64,000 nucleotides of DNA, from positions 124,001 through 188,000 of the forward strand of contig JAHBBC010000021.1 of assembly GCA_019915015.1 (NCBI GenBank), given 5' to 3'. A program made the translations under genes and the position numbers. This document shows positions 23,601-35,464 of the stretch, piece by piece. How positions within the stretch are numbered: the stretch's first letter is position 1; each line of letters starts with the position of its first letter. This DNA comes from Auriscalpium vulgare. Lineage: Eukaryota > Basidiomycota > Agaricomycetes > Russulales > Auriscalpiaceae. The notes below the pieces were generated by a model that saw only the letters and a program-made list of their open reading frames with translations, was not told the origin of the DNA and did not search any database.

Positions 23601-25076
23601 CTACATCAGCGTCACTCCAACCACCTGCGCACCCTCCGTCGCCTCCAGGATAATCCCATCGAATCCCAGCAGTCCTGTCATCCGTCAGCCTCGCTCGCCG
23701 CCAGCCACACAGGTCCACCTACTGGTCGTCGCGCTCCGCAGCGTCAGTGTCTCCTCCTCGTCGGTCCGGTTGAAATGCATCGACGGCGGTGCCTCTCCGG
23801 GCGCCAAGAAATGGCTAATGGTCTCTACCTGTGCCGTTCCCGTCAGCAACTTTCCCTTCGTGCTGCCATCTGCGCGCACCCTGTCCTCAAACCTCACGCG
23901 CGGTGGCGAGTCTGTCCCGCGGTATCAGTCCTGACTTGACCGTCAGTCACGTCAACGTACATACCGTCTTCGTCGTCCTCCGGACGTCCTTCGATCTGCC
24001 ACGGACATCGTTTGTACCGCTGGAAGAGTGCCGTGCCCGGCTGCCACCCAGATCAGCGAGCCGACCTCGCGATTCACACAGTGCAACATACAATATTCGA
24101 ATGCATGACGATCTTGGTCACGACATGTGTCCCATCGGCGATGAGAAAGTCCATGCCATACTGGAAGTAGTTGTAGAAATCTGCAGCGTACGTCAAGTCG
24201 ACCATGAGTTGGGGCTGCGTCGGTGGACCCACAAGAAGGGGCGGGCAGAACGTCGGGATGTGTCCGCCCGTGTATCGCCATTCGGTCGTCCTCCTTATAG
24301 AAGGTGCGCAACGGCGGTCCCAGGTCTGTAAGGAGATCCTGCGCAGTCGTCAACCCGAGTCGCACCCGCACAACGACAGGCGACTCGGCGGCATAGAAGC
24401 GCAGGTCCACCCCTTCATGAACCTAGACAATGATATTAGCATGGAGATGTCGGTGGCCACGGCGTCAGTGGCACCTTCACGATCGCCTCAGCGACATCTC
24501 CGTACATGGCCGGGCACACTGCTGGCTCTCCGAGAGCATCAGGGATCCCCGCACCGTCGTGACCGTCTGCCTGCGTGACTAGGATGCGCGCCACCTCCTG
24601 CGTCCGTTCACCCTTCTCGCCGTTTGCGTCGTCCTCGAACAGAAAGCGCACACCTGGATACTGCAGGTGCCGCCCGGGATATGTGGGCCCGAAGGCGCGC
24701 GAGACATCCACGCGACGAAGCGGCTTGGACGAGGAGGACAGGACCGCGGACTTGTAGGTAAGCGTCAAGGGAGGGTTCGGATCTCGGAGCGAGCGGACGG
24801 CGATGGTATGCAAGCGCTGCTGAGCGGGGGAGAAGAGAAGGTCAAGGTGTGGACGTATGTGCAAAAGCACGGGAGTGGTAGGCGCGTCGGCATCATACTG
24901 GACTGCGACGTGGGGGAACGCGTGGTGATGGGTGCGCAGGAGGTCTAGAACTGCCCATAGCGAGGCACCTGAAGTTGCGTGAGTACGAAGGAGAGGACGT
25001 GCCAAGCAACAGTACCTAGCTGGAATATACCGAGGCCCTCGCCGGGCTGGATGTCGAGGTCGAGAGAGGAGAACAT
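23601..25076 (-). CDS. PHAF1/UPF0183 family protein
   Basis: The family (human PHAF1/C16orf70) binds phosphoinositides at autophagosome assembly sites; its role in fungi is not established. Seven exons (25016-25076, 24475-24968, 24252-24422, 24092-24214, 23965-24040, 23723-23911, 23601-23674) sum to 396 codons. Signature pieces in order: LDLDIQPGEGLGIFQLG at the N-terminus, VAVQYDADAPTTPVLLHI, AFGPTYPGRHLQYPGVRFLF, the DLGPPLRTFYKEDDRMAIH block, YNYFQYGMDFLIADGTHVV, and a C-terminal LLGFDGIILEATEG. The third intron is only 37 nt. An in-frame, 395-residue result with conserved order makes the family call firm. Confidence 0.88.
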
Positions 25077-25259
25077 GAGTCGGAGTGGCGGAGAGTGGCG
25101 GCTGGGACCAGGAGCCGGCGCAGCCTGAGCGCCAGCCTGGATCGCCAGATCCGGGTACAAGATCCAAAGACGCCTATACACCTTAGCCTCAAAAACGTCG
25201 CTATAGCTTGGCCGGTGTTCGCTACAAATACACTACTAAGTACAGCGAAGTACACGGTC

Positions 25260-26269
25260 TTATACAGTGTACGTGCCCGCTCCAGTCGGGGATTTGAAGA
25301 TTTCTGGCCAGACTGTCCTCAGCTGCTGCAAATCGCTGATCACGGGGATACCATTCTCATATTTCCCGTCGATCGCATCTCCCACATCGTTGCCGAGCTG
25401 CTTCACGCGTCCGCCCTCCATCGTCTCCAGGCCCTCCTCGCGGAAGTGCACGACACGCTGCCATCCAACGCGCCGCGAGCCTTCGATGTTTCCGCGGCTG
25501 TCGTCGACAAAGAAGCATCTCGCAGGGTCCCGTACACCCGCCTTCTCCATCGCCTGTACACACCATCGCAATCCGTTAGACATCACGTCAAGCGTTGGCC
25601 GAGTTGCGCAAACATACCTGGACGTAATACTCACGCTCAGGCTTGCAGACAAAGTTCGGCTCTTGGTAATCGCAGAAAATAAGACCTTCGACCTGGTCAT
25701 GCAAATTCAAAATTCGGAGGACACGTTCGGCGTGCTCCACACGCAACCATCGTTCGTCAGGTGCGGTGATAATGTGTGAGAGAGACATACCGGACGATAA
25801 GCGTTCGTCAAGGCCCATACACGTGCTTTAGAGCGATCTATGTCCTGGAACAGCTGGCGCAGCCGAGGATCCGGCTTCAACATTTCCTCCAAGGGAAGGG
25901 AGCCATCACACTTCTCGTCGAAGTCTAGTGGGTCTGCAGGATTTATAAATGGGCAAGATGTCGCGCTACCGAGGGAGGACGGGACGGGCGAACCTACGTT
26001 ATGGTGGCGAACTAGCCCGCGCACCGCAAGCCCATACTGCGTGTAGTATTTGAGGTGCAGCTCGTTGGCTTCCGATTCATCCAGGCCGAGTGAGATGAAA
26101 TAGGCTGCAAGCGTATGTTATGCCGGTGCGCGCGTGCAAGACGTGATCTAGGCGTACCATGAATCCGCACACCCATTGCGTGTGCAATCTTTGAGCTGGC
26201 AGAGTAAAGAGTGTTGTCGATATCGAAGAAGACGATGATACGGTCGTCTGAAAAGCGTCGATTGGACAT
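25260..26269 (-). CDS. HAD-superfamily pyrimidine 5'-nucleotidase (Sdt1/Phm8-like)
   Basis: These enzymes dephosphorylate pyrimidine nucleoside monophosphates (UMP, CMP). Five exons (26158-26269, 25994-26104, 25791-25933, 25618-25734, 25260-25553) sum to 259 codons. All HAD motifs are present: FFDIDNTLY (nucleophile and acid Asp), WALTNAYRP (motif II Thr), CKPEREYY (motif III Lys) and CFFVDDSRGNIEGSRRVGW (motif IV acidic pair). The all-helical cap with HLKYYTQYGLAVRGL is the Sdt1/Phm8 type. The start is the Met before SNRRFSDDRIIVFF; an in-frame upstream extension to 26395 exists but lacks a good start. Adjacent to RPL6, head-to-head. Confidence 0.9.
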
Positions 26270-26732
26270 GGGATTTGCCAGGCTAGTTGTTTGTGAATCT
26301 ACCTTGATCTTGCGTGGTAGACATTTTCGAATATTTGGCTCGCAAAGTCGTCGAAGGTACAGTAAGTAGAATCTCAAGGAAAGCAAGGTACTCAATGCTA
26401 ACTCTAGTTTGCTTTGTCCTTAACGCCGATAATGACGTGACCCCCTACCGCTGGGAGCTGGGAGGCGAGTCTAAGGACTGCCCAATCCGGAGGCACCGTC
26501 AGCAACTCCGCCCGCGAGCCCGTGTAACTCTAAGCCCACCGGACGTATCCCCCATAGCATCCTCAAGATATCGACATAGTGAGTACCAATCCTCCCTCGT
26601 GCATGTCAGACGGTTCTCTGGGATGCATACGGGCTGTACGAGAGGCTTTTGAGCCAGCGGTTCAGGATGGATGCATCTTTGGCCGCCCGGATGCTACTAC
26701 CAACGAGCCTTGCTGACCCTCATGAATCCCAG
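26270..26732 (+). promoter_or_regulatory. Divergent promoter and RPL6 leader intron
   Basis: Contains a CRE-like TGACGTGA at 26433-26440 and a strong donor (GACATA|GTGAGT, 26580) whose intron ends with CAG directly against the RPL6 ATG. No other gene supported. Confidence 0.55.
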
Positions 26733-27504
26733 ATGGCTCGCAGCAAAGATATCGTCCCTGGCGTAGGACGCTACTCGCGCTCCCAAGTCTTTGCCCGCCG
26801 CGCATTGTACAAGGGCCAGAAAAAGGGCGAGGCAGCGAAGCCTGCGGAACCCGCACCCACGAAGGAGGTGACCGTCGGCGGCGACAAGAACGGCAGCACC
26901 CGCGTCGTCCCCACGTCAAAGGCGCCGCGCTTCTACCCCGCCGAGGACGTGCGGCAGCCGAAGAAGAGCCGCAAGGCCGTGCAGCCCCCGAAGCTCCGCT
27001 CGACCATCACACCTGGTTCCATCCTCATCCTGCTCGCGGGCCGCTTCCGGGGGAAGCGGGTGGTGTTTCTGAAGCAGTTGGAGAGCGGGCTGCTACTGGT
27101 TACTGGGCCATTCAAGGTCAACGGTGTGCCTTTGCGCCGGGTGAACCAGGCCTATGTCATCGCGACATCGACGACAGTCGACCTTGGTGACTACAAGGTG
27201 TGTCTTAAATTTGCTCGACTAACGTGCATGCAGCTCATGTGCTGTCTCCCAGGTCGATGCCAAATTCTCAGACGCGTATTTCTCCAAGCCCGCGAGTAAG
27301 GGCTCAAAATCAGCGGAGGAGGAGTTCTTCACCGATGGCAAGCCCAAGGAGAAGGAGGCGTTCCCCGAATCCAAATCTGCCGACCAGAAGGAGATTGACA
27401 AGGCGATTATCGCCTCGCTGAAGAAGACGGAGCATTTGGCGAAGTACCTGAAGGCGAGCTGGGGTCTGTCCAAGGGTGAATACCCTCACCAGCTCGTCTT
27501 CTGA
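26733..27504 (+). CDS. RPL6: 60S ribosomal protein L6 (eL6)
   Basis: Cytosolic large-subunit protein. Two coding exons (26733-27197, 27253-27504) give 238 residues. [20 protein letters not shown] leads; the KOW-like core is [20 protein letters not shown] followed by [20 protein letters not shown] and [19 protein letters not shown]; the C-terminal part has AYFSKPASK and [19 protein letters not shown]. As with RPL9, the ATG immediately follows the acceptor of a 5'-UTR intron. Confidence 0.96.
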
Positions 27505-27955
27505 GGGAGGGGCTGGGTTGTTATGCCGCTATGAGGAATAGAGCTCTTCGTGCGCCCGTTCCAGTGTAGGAGATATGATATGCATTGCTGTACCCCCATG
27601 ATGATTCGACATGCAATTTATATCGACCTCTAACCTCCTTGACTTGCACCACGCTCGCCGTCGCCGTCGAATACCCCTGGGCCGGAGCCGGACCGGGGGC
27701 GCACGAAAGCCATGGTCCGGACGCACGCCGCCTATGATGTCTCCGGGCAATCGTCGGCAAAACATGTACGATAGATGTTCGCCGCCAAAGCTCACCTACT
27801 CAGTCAGATGAGTGGGCTGGTCGCATGGTCCAGCTGGACGCTCTGGATGCCCTGGACGTTCGGGACGGACCGCCGCCCCGCATGCACCTGACGGGGTATT
27901 TAAGGGGCGGGCCCTTCGTGAAGTGCCCCAGATTTCTTCATCCTGCCTTTTAGCC
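27505..27955 (+). promoter_or_regulatory. Intergenic with TATA box of the polyol dehydrogenase gene
   Basis: A TATA-like TATTTAAG sits at about 27898-27905, some 50 bp before the next ATG. GC-box-like runs (GCGGGG/CCCCGC class, about 27878-27920) fit the SYGGRG consensus of the carbon repressor CreA/Mig1; binding is inference. No gene seen in the rest. Confidence 0.45.
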
Positions 27956-29607
27956 ATGTCGGACAACCCCTCCTTCGTTCTCCAGAAGATTGAGGACACC
28001 TCGTACGAGGAGCGCCCCATCCCAGAGAGTACGTCCTTGTCACTCACGCAGCGTGATCCCCCTGACATCCATCACAGTTGGCGACGACGATGTCCTCGTC
28101 GAGGTGAAGAAGACTGGTACGTCATACCGCTGCGACGCTGAATATACATCGGACTCAATTTCTGGCAGGTATCTGTGGATCCGATGTACGTCGCGGAGGC
28201 GCCGATCTTGCATGATCCTCACGCGATGTCTCCAGGTGCACTACCTCGTCCATGGCCGCATCGGAGATTTTGTCGTCGAGAAACCAATGGTTCGTTTGTC
28301 GATCCGGGCTACCAGCGTGTCGTTCTAATCATTTATCAGGTCCTCGGACACGAGTCTGCGGGTGTCATCCACAAAGGTACCTTGAACGCTGTCAGATTCT
28401 CGGGGCTCGGCTGATGCGATCGCAGTCGGGAAGAACGTGAAGAATGTCAAGGCAGGTGATCGTGTCGCTATGGAGCCTGGTGTTTCGTGCCGCAAATGTC
28501 ATGAATGCAAGGCCGGACGTTATCAGGTAGGTGCGCATTTTTGCGCACCGAGCGATTCACTGACCCGGATTCGCAGCTGTGCCCGGACATGATCTTTGCC
28601 GCCACTCCTCCTTATGACGGTACTTTGGCCCGCTATTACCGCCTTCCTTACGACCTCGTGTATGCGCTCCCAGACCACCTTTCCTTGGAAGATGGTGCCT
28701 GCGTAAGCTTCTCTTATCCTGCGTTTGCTCACAATGAGTTTTAATCTGCGTCCCTACTAGATGGAGCCTCTGTCCGTCGCAGTCCACTCCGTTTCCACCC
28801 TCGCCAGACTCCAACCTAACCAGAACGTCGCCGTTTTCGGTTGCGGGCCGGTTGGGCTTCTCTGCATGGCCGTGGCGAAGGCGCTCGGCGCCGCACGCAT
28901 CATCGCCGTCGACATCGTCGACTCTCGTCTCGAGTTCGCCAAATCTTACGCCGCGACCGACACGTACAAGCCGCCCGCGCCGCAGGCAGGCGAGTCGAAG
29001 ATCGCGTACTCACTGCGGAGCTCGGAGATCTTCAAGCAGACGCTCGGCGTGTCGGAGCGCGGCGACACTGGCATCGACCTCGTCTTGGACGCAAGTGGCG
29101 CGGAGGTGTCTATTCAGACGGGTCTTTTTGTCGCCAAGATCGGCGGGACTTTCCTACAAGTTAGACTGCCCCCCGATTCTGAGTGTTTCCGACGTTGATT
29201 GCCTCTATAGGTCGGCATGGGGCAGCCTGAGGTCACTTTCCCCATCACGATCCTCCTGGCTAAGGAGCTTACCGTCAAGGGTTCGTTCCGTTACGGGGTC
29301 AGTCCATTCTAAAGCAATCATGCACTTCTCAGGAAGCTGAAGACTGACTCGTCGCGTAGCCCGGAGACTATCGCCTGGCTATCGCCCTCGCCGCCGCCGG
29401 CAAGGTCGATCTCAAACCCATGGTAACTCACAGGTCAGTGCAATAGCAATTCCTCCCGAGAATTAAATAGTCTAACCTGTGTCCAGGTTCAAATTCACGG
29501 ATGCTGTGACCGCGTTCAAGGCCACGAAAGCTGGCAAGTCCGAGGATGGCAAGCCCCTGATCAAGGCCATCATCTCTGGGCCGGACGTTTCTCCAGATGA
29601 TATCTGA
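27956..29607 (+). CDS. NAD-dependent xylitol/sorbitol-type polyol dehydrogenase
   Basis: Zinc-dependent medium-chain dehydrogenase that oxidises polyols (xylitol to xylulose, sorbitol to fructose, or L-arabinitol) with NAD. Eleven exons (27956-28028, 28078-28116, 28169-28185, 28236-28289, 28340-28376, 28426-28526, 28577-28702, 28761-29159, 29211-29297, 29360-29433, 29487-29607) sum to 376 codons. Catalytic zinc ligands: Cys in TGICGSDVHY, GHESAG, and the Glu of EPLSVAVHS. The structural zinc site is CRKCHECKAGRYQLC. The Rossmann loop is VAVFGCGPVGLL, followed by Asp in IIAVDIVDSRLEF, which predicts NAD rather than NADP. Exon 3 is only 17 nt. Which polyol is preferred cannot be read from sequence. 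Confidence 0.93.
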
Positions 29608-30053
29608 GTATGGGAATATCTAAATGTAACAAGCTGAATGGACTTGCAGCTGTATATCAGTCACTTATATCTAAGGTTTTGTTGTTTGTTCCAATTGAAA
29701 GGCCAGAAGTGACGAGCAGGGCGTGGAGTGTAACAGGCTCATTACTGTACTAGTTCAAAAATACATCGGCTTTGATTGTTGAAATACACCGGGTAGGATT
29801 GTTGAAATCCAAATGACTGCTGACGACCGCCACTACATATTCCACCTCTCGAACACTCAGCAAACACCCCAAACTGCCGAAGCAGCCAAGGATGGCTGGT
29901 AGACGCAACGCCCCGCCCTACAGAGGAAGACGTCTCATCTCACCACAACTCCCGCCCAAGTCAACAGAGCAGAAAACACGCTTTAAACTGCTGTTGAAAG
30001 CTCCGATAAGTTAACCGGCATTGGACGCTGTTGAAGCGCAAGGTTACGTCCAT
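29608..30053. other. Convergent 3' intergenic region
   Basis: No gene supported. Two copies of GATTGTTGAAAT lie about 30 bp apart (around 29773 and 29797); otherwise plain spacer carrying both 3' UTRs. Confidence 0.4.
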
Positions 30054-32633
30054 TTAGGCGTAGTTCTCGCGCGCCCAGCGAGCAGCGGAGACGAGGTTGG
30101 CCAAGGAGGCTATAAAGGATTCATATCAGCGAGAGGCATGTCAATGTAGTGGAACTGCACGTACCCTCAGTCTCCTTCCAGCCACGAGTCTTGAGGCCGC
30201 AGTCAGGGTTAACGAAGAGCAGGCTGTCGGGAAGGACACCGGCCATTGCCTTCAGGCGGTCGCGGATCTCCTGGTCGCCGGGGACACGAGGCGAGTGGAC
30301 GTCGTACACGCCAGGGCCAATGCTGTTAGAGTAGCCGTACTGCTTGAACGCCTCGAGCAACTTCATGTCACTCTTCGACGCCTCGATAGATATGACGTCG
30401 GCATCCAAGCGCTGGATCGAGGGGAAGATGTCGTTGAAGTCGGAGTAGCAGAAATGCGAGTGAGTTTGGAGGGCATCCGAAACGCCAGCGGTCGAAAGCT
30501 TGAAGGACTCGACGGCCCAGGTGAGGTAGCTGTCCCAGTCTGCGCGACGGAGAGGCAAACCCTCACGAAGCGCAGGTTCATCCACCTGCACGGCGTGGAT
30601 GCCGGCTTTCTCGAGGTCGACAACCTCGTCACGGAGGGCAAGGGCGAGCTGGCGGGTCTGGAGCTCACGGGGAACATCGGCACGAGGGAACGACCAGTTC
30701 AGGATCGTGACGGGTCCAGTCAGCATACCCTTCATGGGCAGCTTGGTCACGCTCTGCGCGTACGCGCTCCACTTCACCGTCATGGGGCCGGAACGGCTGA
30801 CGTCCGAGACGATGATCGGGGGACGAACATAGCGGGAGCCGTAGCTCTGCACCCAGCCGTTCTGGGTGAAGACAAAGCCATTGAGCTGCTCGCCAAAGTA
30901 CTGAACCATGTCATTGCGCTCGGGCTCGCCATGGACAAGGAGATCGAGACCGATGCGCTCCTGGAAGCGGACAGCACTCTCAATCTCCTTCTTGATGAAG
31001 TCCTCGTACTGCTCCTGGGTGATCTCGCCCTTTGTGAACTTGGCACGATGGGAACGGATCTCCTTGGTTTGCTATACACAGAGCAAGGTGAGTTAAGCTG
31101 CAGACTCTACAGGAAGAAGCACGCACCGGGAAGGAGCCGATGGTGGTGGTGGGGAACTTGGGGAGTGAGATGTGCTTCTTCTGAGTTTCCTGGCGGACAG
31201 CGAAGGGGCTCTTGCGTTCGTACATGTCGGGTGTGATGGCAGCAACACGCTTGCGGATGGCGTCATCCGAGGAGCTCTCGAAGTCGCGGCGCTTGGCGAT
31301 GGACACCCGGTTAGCCTCGATGGCCTGGGCGACATCAGCGTCCTGGGAGCCAGAGAGAGCCTTCGCGATGACGGAGACCTCGGCCGACTTCTCCAGAGCA
31401 AAGGAGAACCAATCCTTCTGCTCAGCGGTGAGCTTCTTCTCGGACTGCAGCGTCACGGGGGTGTGCAGAAGAGACGAGGATGTTGCAATGACAACACGGT
31501 CCGCACCAAGGGCATCGACAGCTTTCTGGCCGACCTTCAGCGCGGCCTGGAAGTCAGTCTTCCAAACATTGCGTCCAGAAACGAGACCAAGGGACAGGAT
31601 GATGCTGGTGGGCTTGACGGCGGCGACGACCTCGTCGAGCTGACCGGGAGCACGGTCGAGGTCAACGTGCAGCCCTGCAACGGGGAGCTTGACAACGTAT
31701 GAGAGGTTGGTGTCGAGACGGCCAAAGTAGGTGGTGAGAAGGATCTTCGGAGCTACAGGAGAAAGATCGCCATAGGCGGACGTGAACTCCTTCTCGTAGT
31801 TGGCTGCCTGGTCGAGGACCAACACGGGCTCGTCAACCTGGACCCACTCAACACCAGCCGACTTCAGGTCAGTGAGCAAGGCCTTGTAGACCGGTAGGAG
31901 CTTCGGGAGAAGGGAAATGGGTTGGAAGCCAGGCTTGGCATCCTTGCTAGCCTTGCCCAGGTGAAGGAAAGAGACGGGACCAAGGACGACGGGGCGAGTC
32001 TCGATCCCGAGGGCCTGGGCCTCCTTGTACTCCTCGAGGGGCTTGTTGAAAAGCAGCTTGAAGTCGGTCTCCTCAGAGAACTCCGGCACGACGAAGTGGT
32101 AGTTAGAGTCAAACCTGTGATAAGCACGCGACTTAGGACCTGCAGCACGAGACTCGAGCGAAGAAGAACACTCACCACTTCTTCATTTCGGAAGCAGGGA
32201 CATCAACACCGTCCGCCTGACGGCCACGGGCCATGGCGAAGTACACATCCAGAGGGCTGAGACCCTGGCCGATGTAGCGCTTGGGGATGACATTGAAGGC
32301 GGCAGAGTGGTCAAGGACGTGGTCGTAAAGCGAGAACTCGCCGCTGCAAGGACGCATCGATAATCAGCTTGCCGATCATTTCCTGCAGATATGAAGACGT
32401 ACCTCGGAATGTAGTCGACCCCCTTGGCCTTCAGCGAAGTCCAGTTAGTCTTTTTGACGCCGGCAGCAGCCTCAGTGAGCTGATCGGCGCTGATTTTCCC
32501 CGCCCAGTAAGCCTCGACGGCCTTTTTCACCTCACGATCAGCACCTATCGATGGATTAAGCTGTCGGGGGCAAGGACATGTTTGGAAGGAGCGCACCGAT
32601 GCGAGGAAAGCCCAGGACACTGGAGGAAACCAT
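30054..32633 (-). CDS. MET6: Cobalamin-independent methionine synthase
   Basis: Transfers the methyl group of 5-methyltetrahydrofolate triglutamate to homocysteine, making methionine, in the cytosol. Six exons (32597-32633, 32403-32544, 32176-32343, 31127-32114, 30165-31071, 30054-30109) sum to 766 codons, the standard length. N-terminal [19 protein letters not shown]; mid-region [17 protein letters not shown]-terminal catalytic domain with [52 protein letters not shown]. Zinc ligands are in SHFCYSDF and [10 protein letters not shown]. The start is the first Met of a 12-codon first exon. Confidence 0.97.
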
Positions 32634-32952
32634 TTTGAAAAGAGAGCGATAGAAAGAGATGGTGGGAGGAGTCTGAGGTGCGGAAATGTGGGTCGACAAA
32701 TATAACGGTGGGACGGCATGTGCCGGCGGGCATCGAAGTCATCTTATCGCCTCATTTTTGCCTCATTGCCACACACGCTGCTGAATTACTTCATCGACAC
32801 TGTGTACATGTATACTTACTTACTAGAGCCTTCGGGAATGTACGTGGGCCAGCCTGCGAAGAAGAGAGTACGTATAGTATAGAACATCATACATCCGACC
32901 TCGGCCGAACGCTCTTCGTCCGAGGCCCGCGCGTTTGTTGCGAACGCGACTC
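32634..32952. promoter_or_regulatory. Divergent promoter between MET6 and the COX18-like gene
   Basis: 319 bp between opposed start codons. It contains an AT-rich section (about 32755-32825) including a TATACTTACTTAC stretch. No coding sequence supported. Confidence 0.4.
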
Positions 32953-34092
32953 ATGTTAGCCAGACGCCATGTACACTCGCGCACCATCCGTTCCACGGCA
33001 CGAACCGCAAGCAGGCGCCACTTCACGTCCCCGATCCCCGCATTGTCGGATGGATTTCTCGACCTCGCGCTTGCGCTGCCTCTGCCTGCGTCCTGGCCAC
33101 CATACTCAACCGGTATCATCCTCTTCACGATAGCCACTCGTCTTGTCTTCACGGTCCCTTTCTCTATATGGGTGCGTCCATTCTGTGTGAGGACACAGGA
33201 AGCCGACGTGTTGAAGGCTAGTCTGTAGGCAAAGAAGCGGCAATGGCGTGGCGAAGAGCTGGTCGTACCTGCTCTGCAGGCTGAGAGGCCACTCGTGCAG
33301 AAGCGCATCGTCTCAGAGATGCAGGTTGAGCGGGTTCGAGGCTCCAAGGAAGAGCTGCGCAAGACCTATGAGGAACGCGTCACAAAAGCAGTTGAGTTGC
33401 CTTGCTTGCATCCGTCCTTTGGTACCGGACTAACGCACCAGCTCGCAGCTCAAACAGCGCAGGAAGGAGCTCTTTTCTGAACATCGCTGCTCACCCACCG
33501 CGACCATGCTTATTCCGCCAATAACACAACTTCCCTTGTTCGTCGGGTCATCTATGATGTTCTCGCGCATGGCTCAGCCGCCGACTGTCCTCGACTCTGA
33601 ATCATTTCTTTCTCTCACGTCGCTATCCCATGCGGACCCGACCGCAACACTGCCTATTGTCCTCGGCATCATCACGCTCGCAAATGTTGAGTCGTCTCGC
33701 TGGTTCATTAGTGACCTGGCCAGGGAACGGGAAGCCAAGGAGGCTGAACGCGTCAAGGAAAAGCGTGCGCAGGGACATCTTGTCCTGGAACCGAAGAAAA
33801 TTGTCCAAACGGGACTGCGCATGATGTCTATTGGACGTATCCTCATAGGCGCGTTGGTCCCTGGAGTAAGCCGCTGTATCATCCTTCCGGTGCAGAGCTA
33901 ATGCCCCCTGCACAGAGCGTTATCATTTACTGGGTCTCGTCCGCGACCTTCGCTTTATTTCAGTCTTGGGTCTTCGATTACTGGGATAAGCGGAGGTCTA
34001 ACGCCCCTCCCCGGCCATCTGCAGCTGAACGCACAGTAGCCCCAGCCATTCCGAAGAAGAAAGCATCACGTTCTACCAAAGAAAATCATTGA
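32953..34092 (+). CDS. Mitochondrial YidC/Oxa1-family insertase, COX18-like
   Basis: Inner-membrane insertase; COX18 exports the Cox2 tail. Four exons (32953-33171, 33229-33390, 33449-33865, 33916-34092) sum to 325 codons. The N-terminus is Arg-rich without acids (MLARRHVHSRTIRSTARTAS), a good presequence. Membrane segments: PPYSTGIILFTIATRLVFTV, a second in MLIPPITQLPLFVGSSMMFS, a third in TATLPIVLGIITLAN, and the last in SVIIYWVSSATFALFQSWVF, the position of the conserved YidC C-terminal helices. A charged coiled-coil-like loop (SEMQVERVRGSKEELRKTYE) follows the first helix. The lack of a long C-terminal ribosome-binding tail favours COX18 over OXA1. Confidence 0.82.
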
Positions 34093-34496
34093 AGGTCTCT
34101 CGGCTACGCAATGACCTCCCTTGGTGAGTTATTGTGATTCTTCCGTAGAGCTCTGCGTGATTATAAAAGTGGTTGGAGGGAACCCCTTTGTACTTCCGCG
34201 AGAAGTGGTGGATGCCCGGTGATTCCTTCTTGATCTAATATGACACTCCTTTCTGCGTTGCACTGTGTGATGTGACCCTTATGCTAACGGTATCTTATGT
34301 AGACCATCAACCACGACAAAGAATATACATTTCCAAGCACAGGCAAGCCACTACCTGTACGTCTGTAGCGTCCATCCAGCAACCCATAATTTTGAGCATA
34401 AACGTACGTGCATGTGCATCTACGAGTGTGTTCCGATAGCCAGTCAGTGTGTATCGAAAGTGGAATCCCGCCATGACCTGGCTCGAAAGTCCGCCT
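34093..34496. other. Convergent intergenic region
   Basis: Carries the 3' ends of the COX18-like gene and the small membrane-protein gene. No gene, repeat or RNA recognised. Confidence 0.4.
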
Positions 34497-35068
34497 CTAC
34501 TGCATCAGAGCTCCCTTTCCATCCCGTCGGTTCACGTATCGTCCCACACCCATATGCCAAGCAACTCGGGGAATCAACAACGTCAATCCCAGTACGACTG
34601 TTATCCAGAGCATCCCGCTCCAATTGGAAAACACCCATCGCTCATCTCCCAGCGCCCAGATGGTGAATGCCAAGTGCGCGAAATCGCCTACGAGCAGCGG
34701 CGTGAGGAGGGCGCCGACAATTTTCTCCTGGATCGCGGGCTGGCCTGCGAGGTGCCGGCGCACGGTGCCTAGGATGAAGAAATTGACAAAGCCAAGGAGG
34801 GCACAGACATGCGCAAGCTGTACGATTGTGACCATAGAGGCGAGTGGGAGTACTGCGGGTGCAGGGATGTCCGACGGCCATGGGGCCTGTGAATTGTGTG
34901 TCTAGCAGAGCTGTACTTGAGAAACGCGGTGGTGGCATCGGAAGGGCTGCGACTCACTCTGACAGGGTCGGCCATTGTCCCGAGAAAGCCGAGGGTGGTG
35001 AGCGCGGGCTCGTACAAGCCGAAGGCGACATAGTAGAAGGTTGGGATGGCAGAGCGGGGGTACGACAT
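34497..35068 (-). CDS. Small four-helix membrane protein (DUF7704-like)
   Basis: Two exons (34958-35068, 34497-34901) give 171 residues. Four hydrophobic segments are visible: TFYYVAFGLYEPALTTLGFL, TIVQLAHVCALLGFVNFFIL, VGALLTPLLVGDFAHLAFTI and GMLWITVVLGLTLLIPRVAW. A short basic tail ends the protein. The order and the sequence AIPTFYYVAFGLYEP resemble a fungal family of uncharacterised four-helix proteins (DUF7704 in my recollection); no function is known. Confidence 0.75.
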
Positions 35069-35464
35069 GACGGGATGAAGAGAGATACGCACGCAGGTCT
35101 TATACGGCCGCCGTTCTAAGAAGATGGGAAGGCGTTGATAGGCTGCATGACGCTGTGCGCACTCGATGGGAGAACGGTCGCGGAGCCGAGCCATGGCGTA
35201 CGCATGCCGGCCCTAAATTTCCCACCCTCACATCCCAGCGCTTGGCGGGCGCCGTCCCTCATCTTACACCACGGTCCATCGTACAACCAAGGCAGCCGCT
35301 TCCTACCCACCGTGGGCTACCTAATGGCAAGGACCAAGAGCGATCTCCAGAAGATTATAATGCTTGTTTCGTTCATACGTCGTTCACGAGCTTCGCTTTC
35401 TTCAGACACGTCTTTGCCAATGCCACGTCGCTTCACGTCCCACTCAGTTTCTCCCTACCCTACA
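35069..35464. other. Intergenic, no gene seen
   Basis: Promoter side of the small membrane-protein gene and 3' side of the reductase gene. Short open frames (for example 35135-35512) have no recognisable product and are not called. Confidence 0.4.

Noticed and set aside
30097..31236. 379-codon plus-strand frame opposite MET6
   Set aside because: MET6 on the minus strand is fully conserved; the plus frame is a codon-bias shadow.
33330..33350. tRNA B-box-like GGTTCGAGGCTCC
   Set aside because: It lies in the coding sequence of the COX18-like gene with no A-box or cloverleaf around it.
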